DNA from: Chamaelirium japonicum | Taxonomy: Eukaryota; Streptophyta; Magnoliopsida; Liliales; Melanthiaceae | Direction: 5' to 3' | Assembly (NCBI GenBank): GCA_947650365.1 | Contig: OX393549.1 | Span: 37,076,598 to 37,140,597, forward strand | Length of the DNA: 64,000 bases | Shown here: positions 56,711 through 64,000 of the stretch, piece by piece | Layout: each line of letters opens with the position of its first letter | How positions within the stretch are numbered: position 1 is the stretch's first letter | Notes under the pieces: model-generated | Seen by the model: the letters and a program-made list of their open reading frames with translations, nothing else | Database searches by the model: none | What the model was told of the DNA's origin: nothing | Program-made: the position numbers and the translations under genes

Positions 56711-57017
56711 CCGATGTGGAGGTCAAGTATTGCTCGAGCTTCAATACACAATTGCAAACGAAGAATACTTGGCGGCTACCCCGTGTGCTACCCGACCCTG
56801 GGCAGGTGGCGTCCATTCATTGGTGAAGGAGAGTACGGCCGACAATATTAAAAGAATAAAAAAATTTAATAAGGGTTTTACTGCATCGGGTACCAAATCA
56901 CCCTATTTATCAGATTTTTTGATATTTTTATATTATGGGCTCCCCTCTCTTTCACCAATCCTCCACGCTGCCTTCCTGTGTGCTGGGTCTAGCCACCAAG
57001 TATTAAAAATTATGAAC

Positions 57018-57440
57018 CAGTGTTATCAGACCCGGACCGGACTGGCCGGTCCGATCGCTGAACCGGAATCTCATCCGGGTCGATACAGTGTTATGAACCA
57101 GATCTGCATCCTACTCGGTCAAAACCGCTAAAACCGGGCGGTCTTGAGTGACCCGCTCACCCGGCCTGGGTTGAAAACCGGAATTAATCTTTCAGTCTAA
57201 GATCTCGTCGTGAGATAATCTCTCACGATTCTCCAATTCCCCTCACCTTGCGAATTGCGGACTGCGGAGTCTGCGGCCCATCAGATCGATCGCAAAGATC
57301 ACGGGGCGGATGCATACAGATCTCCAGAAGACCCGATAGTTATATCACCGGTTCAACCGGTTGACCCGACGGTTAAACCAGAGACTCATGACCCGGGGCC
57401 CCAAATTGGGTCAACGTCTGGTTCGGGTCTGATAACATTG
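57018..57440. mobile_element. hAT-type MITE (423 bp)
   Basis: It starts CAGTGTTATCAGACCCG and ends CGGGTCTGATAACATTG, with identical 8-bp duplications TTATGAAC (57010-57017, 57441-57448). The interior is GC-rich with ACCGGTTCAACCGGTTGACC. No coding frame. Confidence 0.93.
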
Positions 57441-57448
57441 TTATGAAC

Positions 57449-58420
57449 GGTCCTATTGGGCGGGGCCCACATGTCCGATTCAGTTGTTTTCGGGTGGAAG
57501 AGTTCGGATCTCCTCCTGTCCGTGGGCCTAGTCGGTGGGCTCATGCACATCACAGCCGCACGATGGCAGGCGACTCGAAAGTGAATCGTACTCCAGCCGA
57601 TTGCATGCGGTCGGGATGCAAGCTGGGCCCACCGACCGGAGGAGATCCCAAGTCGCTGTTAATGGCTTGGTAGTGATGTATGGTCCTATCACTGGCTGCC
57701 ACCTAGCCGACGCAGCCGAGTATCTGTCCGGGTGCAAGACACAAATCCTGCAGCGTGTTGGCCACACGGTGTATGGGCCTACGCATTGCTCACATGGCAA
57801 TGAACTGGAAGTGATGCGCAGAGCATTTGCCCTCGACACAATGGAAAGGGTCGGCTCAATGAAAACAAACGATAGCAAGGTGTGGCCCCTCAATCCTCTG
57901 CCTGGTTTTTTTGTTGGGATTTTTGCATGCACCTCCCTGACAAATATTGGTATTGTGAATATATAATCTCTACTTTTAAGTTTTTAAAAACCTCTCGGCA
58001 TACATTTGCTTCTGCAAATAAACCATATAGCTAATTTTTGACCATTTTATCCTTGGATTACTCGGTTGCTGTGCACGTTATCGTCGCTACTGGGCAGGTC
58101 TCCGGTCTCCTTTCTCCTCCCCCGGATGACAATGACGTACACGAGCACCGGTGGCAGCCAAGGGTAAAATGGTTATAAAGTTGTGCATGAGTATTTTAAA
58201 AAGAACCGAGATATGTGAGGAGGTTATTTATAAAAATTAAAAAGTGAGGGGTGTATGTTTTAATATAAATATTTGTCGAGGGATTATATGCAAAAATCTC
58301 TTTTTTTGTCTGATGCTATCGTGAGCTATGGCTGTCAGATCCCGCGAGCTGGCTCGTCGGCATTCTCCACGATCACGACGGGATTAATGGAAGTTTGGAT
58401 CACCGAGGCTTCGGTCAGCC
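57449..58420. other. No gene recognised
   Basis: Mixed-composition DNA. A 143-codon plus frame (57535-57966) has no recognisable motif. Nothing else supported. Confidence 0.4.
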
Positions 58421-58428
58421 TATAAAAC
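58421..58428 (+). promoter_or_regulatory. Candidate TATA box
   Basis: TATAAAAC lies about 110 bp before an ATG (58530) in a sharply GC-rich island (58490-58660). The ATG frame stops after eight codons. A frame shifted by two bases would read a small Ala/Leu-rich hydrophobic stretch (VLALAAAAASGGAM). Possibly a decayed or unrecognised gene start. Confidence 0.3.
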
Positions 58429-58835
58429 AAAACCAACCAATCACCGCCTTTTCCCCGGCCGAGTGTCCAACAACATACGGGCTCCCTGTTTATCCTCCAA
58501 AGCCTCCCCTCGCGGCCTCAGGGGTCGCGATGGCGCGGCCGCCCCTCTGGTTCTAGCGCTCGCAGCCGCTGCGGCGAGCGGCGGCGCGATGGTGACGTCC
58601 GGCGGGCCGGGGTGCAACTGCGAAGTCCTCTCTCTATGTCGGCCAGCCCGCGCTCGACCCCAGGTTCCATGAGAGCGGCTGAGTGGTGCTGTGTGTGTGT
58701 ATCCCTTTGGAATAAGCGTCTTGTTCCGGTGATAAACCTGCAGAGGTTGGAATAAAATGAGATGGCTGCGAGTTGTAGGACGTGATTTCCTGCATGACAC
58801 ACTCTACCGCCCTGTTGTACGTCTCCATTTATACC

Positions 58836-58839
<4 letters not shown>

Positions 58840-58926
<87 letters not shown>

Positions 58927-58936
58927 TGTGTGTGTG
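58840..58936. repeat. (CT)n(TG)n compound microsatellite
   Basis: CT repeats switch to TG repeats at about 58889, with one CTG interruption near the end. Confidence 0.97.
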
Positions 58937-59199
58937 CGTAATTGATGAAGGAAACCAAAGGATACACATAAATAAGAGTCATCCTTTTCTTCTTACAGAT
59001 GCACTTGACTGTCTGGAAAAACAAGAGCACACACTATTCATATATCATGTTATTGATATCCTATGTAACTTGCTTCTCTCATGGCAAGTAGCTAGGCAGA
59101 CACGCAATCAACTACCATAGGATAGAAGGAAATGTTTTTTATTTTATTTTTTAAATCCAGCTCCCTCTTGGCACATTAAATTTAATGGGTAATGATTAA

Positions 59200-60865
59200 T
59201 GATCGAAAATCTTAGCATGCAAAATTGACGGTGCCCGAAAAATCAGCACCAGCTTGTCTCCCAGATACATAAGTCCGCACACGATCAGCTCGCTCGCGGA
59301 GAACGATCTAAGAAGTGCCAAGCCTTCGAGACCAACATATTTTGACATGAACAGGAAGAAGAACTTGGAGCGATGACAATGAAGGAGATCGGCCATCGCT
59401 CAAAAGTTCGCCGTTATCTCGCCCTGGAGCTCGCCTTGGTCGCACGCGATCAACTTGCCCGCGAAAGAGGTCGTTATCTGCTTGGAGATCAAAAAACGTA
59501 CACTTCAGAAGATTCAATATCCCCGTCCCGCCTGAGTGTTCGTCCGCAGCTTGAAGGAGATTATTGTCTCTAATAAAGCTTGAAAGGATATATACGATCC
59601 ACCATCAGCTTGCCCGTAGAGAGCGCGTTTTGTCCATAGGAAACTTAGGAAGAGTATCTACGTCGCCGCCAGTAGCCCACATGTAAAAGAGGACGCTCTC
59701 GCATAAAGGTCAAGAGGCAGAATGATGGCTCCGTTTCTCTAAATCGAACCACGTCGCCCGCGGTCAGCTCGCACGCAGAACACTTTAGTCATCCCTTCTA
59801 GCTCGTTTGAGAGCTCGTCTAGTCCGCACGCGATCAGCTCGCCCGCGAGAAGGCCGTCTTTTGTCTATAGGAAACTAAAAAGGATATTCATGTCGCACGT
59901 AGCCAGCTCGCCCGCGATGGATATCGCCCATTGATTATAGGAAATTTAGAAGCATATCTACAAACCATCGTTAGCTCGCCTTGACCGCACGCGATCAGAT
60001 CGCTTGCGAAAAAGGTCACTCCTGGCAAAGTTCAAAGAACGCTTTAAAAGATTCAGCGCTCACAACTCATCCGGGAGCTTACCTTGACTGCACGCGATCG
60101 GCTCGCCCGCGGAAGAGGTCGCTCCTGGCAAAGTTCAAATAACACTTTAGAAGATTCAGTATCTGCGGCTCGCTCGAGAGCTCGCCCTGATCGCACGTGA
60201 TAGCCTCGCTCGCAGAGGAATCTCGTCTCTTGTTCTACTGTTTGAGGTAAGATCAACCATGAGCTCACTACGACCAGCTCGCCCAGGAGCTCGCCCGATT
60301 CACTCGCGACCAGTTCGCCCTAGAACTCGCCCAATCACATGACAGCAAAGGAGGTCGCTTGCTCACGGGTGTCGCCTACAGTAAGGCGGTAACGAGTCGA
60401 CATATGTCACCACCCCCGTGGAACTACGTGGGCGATTGTGTGCCACATTTGCTGATCATGGTCGGTCTAGAGCGCCCCCGACTGGAGCCTTCCAGAATGC
60501 CTACCTGGCATAGACAAGACTGGAGCATCCCCCCGTGTGACCCCTGGCCACCTCCTGTCAGGCTAAACAACAAGGTCCATTAAGGGCCCTTGTGGGCTGA
60601 CACAGAAGGCGTAGAAGGTACGGAAAAGAGTGGCCACGTGTCAGACTCTGGCGGTCTGCAAAAGGTTTATAAAGGTACGATCCCCGGCCCCAAAGTACAT
60701 GTTCGAAATTCTAAAACCCAGATGTTTTCCGATTACTAAGCCCTCACTTTCGAACCTTCACTGACTTGAGCATCGAAGGGTCTGCGCTCCTCACGGAGCT
60801 AGCTGATCTCACGTTTTCCTTGCCTTGCAGGTCAAGCGGCTTCACTAGCAAAATTTTTTCCGACA
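59200..60865 (+). repeat. LTR of a Tat-like gypsy element (left boundary uncertain)
   Basis: The right end ...CCGACA precedes a degenerate PBS (60869-60884). The segment carries many copies of AGCTCGCCCGCG, CGCACGCGATCAGCTCG and GAAGATTCAG-containing units, 100-130 bp apart, and a TATAAAGG at about 60668. The outer end was not pinned and no partner LTR is present. Confidence 0.5.
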
Positions 60866-60868
60866 TTA

Positions 60869-60884
60869 GGTGTTGTCTGTGGGA
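60869..60884 (+). other. Degenerate primer binding region
   Basis: GGTGTTGTCTGTGGGA is a decayed form of the GGCGCCGTCTGTGGGA motif found just after the 5' LTR in Tat/Ogre-type gypsy elements. Confidence 0.6.
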
Positions 60885-60907
60885 TCTTTCGACTAGTTCC
60901 TGTGAGA

Positions 60908-62065
60908 ATGCCCACGACCACATGGTCAAAAGTCATGCTTTGGCAGGAGGCCCTAATGGCTCCTTTCACGCGAAGACAGAGATGAGCAAAGGCTCACGCT
61001 ATATCTGCACGGAGTGGGATGCCGGCTCAAGCTACCCAACCCTCTGCCCCACTCAGTGACTAGCTCCTCATGGCGATGTTGGCTACTCAGCGGGCTATGA
61101 TGGATGAACTAATGCGGCTGCGCCAGGTTTTCGCAGCAAGCGAAAGAGCTGATCTTTCCCCCGGGCTCGAACAACGGAAGGAGGATCGACGAGTCGATCT
61201 CGACAACCAGGACCGTCGATAGTGGCCGCTCCCCCTACGCGACCTCCCCCGATCTCGGCATCGCATCAATCTACGCTGTTGCCCATGCAGCAGGCATCCC
61301 AGCAGGAGCCCCCTTGGGAGATATAGCCGCGAACAATACAAGGGAGACATAGCCGCGAACAATACAAGGGAGACGGGTCGCAGGCGACTTCAACGACTTA
61401 TCACCCAACATTCCAGCAATGAGTAGGCTCCGCCTTCGGCCCTTCCTTGCCGACGAAGCCGAAGCGCAGGGTCTGATGAGCCAGAGGCTAGGTCTTGAGG
61501 ACGAGATCGTAACCCACACCATCAACACGAACGGGAACCTCCGGTGGAAGTATTACCCCGTGCGTAGACCCGTGAGGTGACAGTCTCGTACAGACCTTCC
61601 CCTGTGCCAAGGCGACTACCGGCGAAGCAACGGAGAGATCGCCAGAATGAGGCCCCAGAGCGACGCCACGACGCGAGTGCGATCTGCCCTCGAGGTAGGG
61701 TGCATGACCACCTATGACCTGCGCAGTCGCTTTTCAAAAATTGCCCCAGACGCTGGCAACTCCCTAACATGCCCGTAGACCTCTTGGAAGATCTCGCTGC
61801 GCGTGGTGGGAGCTCGTCCCTCATAAGAGAGCTTCACCAAGGAGAATTCTCTCAGCATTAGACCCCTCCTAAGTTTGTACTATTCGATGGGTTGCAAGAC
61901 CCAGTAGACAATCTCTTAGCCTACCGGAAGTTGTTATTCTTTCGAGACCATGACCATGTGTTATGCCGGGCTTTCTCTAGTAGCTTGTTAGGGTCGGCTT
62001 TAAACTGGTTTCATAAGTTGCCATCAGACTCAATTTCTGATTTCCCTACTTTGTCCGGACTGTTG
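60908..62065 (+). pseudogene. Tat-like gypsy gag, decayed and truncated
   Basis: It starts at ATG 60908 (MPTTTWSKVMLWQEA) and is broken by stops soon after. Further recognisable parts are MLATQRAMMDELMRLRQVF (from 61077) and, near 61860-62060, PPKFVLFDGLQDPVDNLLAY, FRDHDHVLCRAFSSSLLGSA and LNWFHKLPSDSISDF. The latter match the gag domain of Tat-type elements. A 26-bp tandem duplication (61324-61374) adds to the damage. The gene ends abruptly at about 62065, where a different repeat begins. Confidence 0.72.
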
Positions 62066-62070
62066 TTGGA

Positions 62071-64000
62071 ACCAAGGTTCGAAATCTTCATTTCGGTGGA
62101 AATTTCGACCTTCTGGATATAGAAATATTTTGATAGTGTGGAAATATTGCAATTTTACAGAAATGGTGGAAATATTGATATTTCGATGGAATTTTTAAAT
62201 AAGACTCTGGATAGTCATAAATCAAGCATAGATACACACTTTGGAACACTCAAATAATATTTCTACCCTGTCTAGGGGGGTAGAGCTTCACATATCATGT
62301 ATTCTATGCAGGCGCTACTGATTTTAATGCACACTGTACAGATACATCTCACTTGGAGGTTTCAAGATATGATATCCAAAGTACAAATAACGCAAAATGA
62401 TATTTGATAATGTTGTTTAACTTATATGAACAATTATAACTAAGCTGGAATATTATGTATACATTATTTTCATCACGAAGAAGTATAAATAATCATTCAT
62501 CATCACTTGTCCATGTAATGACATCATCATCAACATTTTCTTCTTCACTCATAGTCCATGTAGGTACATCATCATCAGCCCTTGCCGGACCAACTCCACT
62601 ACCGCTTGCACTGACATCATGAGCAAACTGTGTCAGCATCCATCCTCTCTCAGCTCCTATTATGAGTGTCTCGAATCTAAGAGCACCTGTCGATACTGAG
62701 TCTTCTCCTATTTTGTCTCAATATCTAGCGGGTACTCGATATCATCATCTGAACGATTCCTTGTTGATAGAGTATTGGTATGTCAGGAGTCTCGGGACTT
62801 CTTGATCCGTCCCTTCTTGGGTTGCCTAGGGCTTCGAACCTGAACTCCTTTGTATTCTTCGTGCGCTTCGCAATAAATTGCTCATGGATACTCTGACTTT
62901 AAACGGAGCCTTCAAATACTCTGCTACATCGGGGAAGCAGCCAGCGAGGTGTTGGTTCAGCCGTATAACACCTTCATTTCTGATCTGTTTGCCATAATAT
63001 GCACACTTTGACTTCTGTTTCATTGTGTCTAAGGAAAAGCCGTACTGCCAACCTATATCTTTTGACCCATAATCTCTATGCAGAGGAGGTTGAGAGGCTA
63101 TTTGTAAATGATAATAATTAATAAGTAATATTAAACTATAAAAGAAGTCTAAATTGATGAACGACTAGCCAGCTCATAAGAATAGTTGATTAAAAATACA
63201 GACTATATACGCAAAACCCAAAAGTATATAAGAAATTCAGAATACATCAAAAATCTAATAAAATATCAAATCTATTGCCAAAATGATCGACAGCCCGGCT
63301 CACAATCATTTCTTGGATTTCGTCTCCGGTAAATGGATACAAGATAATCTGTATAATAGTGATGCTATGTCATATACCGCTGATGACACTCTATAAACTC
63401 TTACGTATTGCTCATACTCTAGTCCTGACACACCAACCAAATGTTCAATCACCGGATATTGTGTATACAAAGCGATGGTGACCCCTCCATTTGTATGGGG
63501 ATATACAACTGCACTTTCAGTTATCGAATGATCATATCCATATGGATACAGTTGATATCCTTGAGGCTGAGGCTGAGAGCAATAAGAACTATCGCTCTGG
63601 TCAGGATATCCATATGGAGAGTAGAAAATCCCACCAGTGTCCAGTTGGCTATAAGGTTGACATATGGGTCACTAGTCTGCCCCTGACCATAATTGTACAT
63701 GTATCCATCGTATCCGCTATTGTACGTGCTTATCTCATCAAACTGAGATGATAATGAGTCAATCTCTTGGCTCCAATGAGTAGATGTGAAGCTATCTCTA
63801 GCAGTCTATCTCGGAGCACCTCGTCTATACTCGTAATGTCTCGCCCTCTTCTGTCATGGATCAGCATGATCACGATCCTGAGTAGCATATTCGAACTGAT
63901 TTTCTCCAGTAAATGGGTTCAATGGTCTCTATGATCCCAAAGCCCCACCTCCACCACTGCCCCCACCGCTACCACTACCGCCAAAAACATCATCACTACC
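62071..64000 (-). mobile_element. hAT-like element fragment at right edge
   Basis: The left end CAAGGTTCGAAATCTTCATT and following TTTCGGTGGAAATTTCGACC resemble a terminal repeat region. Inside, minus-strand pieces of a BED-type hAT transposase are found: an acidic tail TWTMSEEENVDDDVITW (about 62600-62500), a BED finger (62826-63023), and a separate C-terminal-like region (63270-64000) with GGSGSGGGSGGGG, LNPFTGENQFEYATQDRDH, HWSQEIDSLSSQFDEIST, then PYGY-rich sequence. Stops and frameshifts are present. The element continues beyond the window. Confidence 0.55.
62826..63023 (-). pseudogene. BED zinc-finger fragment of an hAT transposase
   Basis: 65 codons from ATG 63023: KSKCAYYGKQIRNEGVIRLN followed by QHLAGCFPDVAEYLKAP. 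The C..G/C...H spacing fits the plant hAT BED pattern (CxYCxK...RLxxHLAG), but the second cysteine is replaced (CAYYG), so zinc binding is probably lost. The frame ends shortly after; the transposase core is not in phase downstream. Confidence 0.65.

Noticed and set aside
57535..57966. 143-codon plus frame as a host gene
   Set aside because: No recognisable motif, an overlapping minus frame of similar length, and no splice or promoter support.

Overview
This window looks like nuclear DNA of a flowering plant: a spliced host gene with canonical GT-AG introns, Ty1/copia and Ty3/gypsy elements, hAT transposons and MITEs, LINE remnants and long AT microsatellites. I cannot name the species. No rRNA, tRNA or CRISPR array is visible.

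The only well-supported host gene is a plus-strand MYG1 (UPF0160, DHH-type phosphoesterase/exonuclease) homologue. Six consecutive exons (1851-1997, 2896-2994, 35069-35260, 35427-35546, 51753-51824, 52181-52417) join in phase 0 and end at a stop codon. The first exon, which should carry the N-terminal metal-binding motif, lies upstream of the window. Two introns are swollen, intron 3 to 32,074 bp and intron 5 to 16,206 bp, so 867 bp of coding sequence is spread over more than 50 kb.

Layout: 1-1689 is the 5' end of a minus-strand copia element, with its LTR in MYG1 intron 1. Intron 3 holds a nested pile: a 59-bp tandem array split by an hAT MITE (about 4767-5600); a gypsy LTR with gag-protease (5971-8975); a tRNA-Asp-primed LTR element in reverse (8976-about 11830); a complete non-autonomous LTR element with TSD GATGC (12240-14950); a second 59-bp array (15897-25620) interrupted by copia A (16716-25398), which itself contains a complete two-exon hAT element (19028-22652); an hAT derivative (26255-26995); and the nearly intact copia B (29411-34687). 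Intron 5 holds LINE remnants, two foldback palindromes bordering an AT microsatellite, copia C (44680-49854) and an hAT MITE (51320-51504).

Downstream of MYG1 (52418-64000) are microsatellites, several MITEs with clear TSDs, a possible captured RING-H2 gene fragment (54974-55123), a decayed Tat-like gypsy LTR plus gag (about 59200-62065), and at the right edge pieces of another BED-type hAT transposase.

The three complete copia copies A, B and C belong to one family with unusually short LTRs (115-137 bp). All copia elements lie antisense to MYG1. Nesting gives a relative order: 59-bp arrays, then copia A, then the hAT inside it; B has almost identical LTRs and is young.
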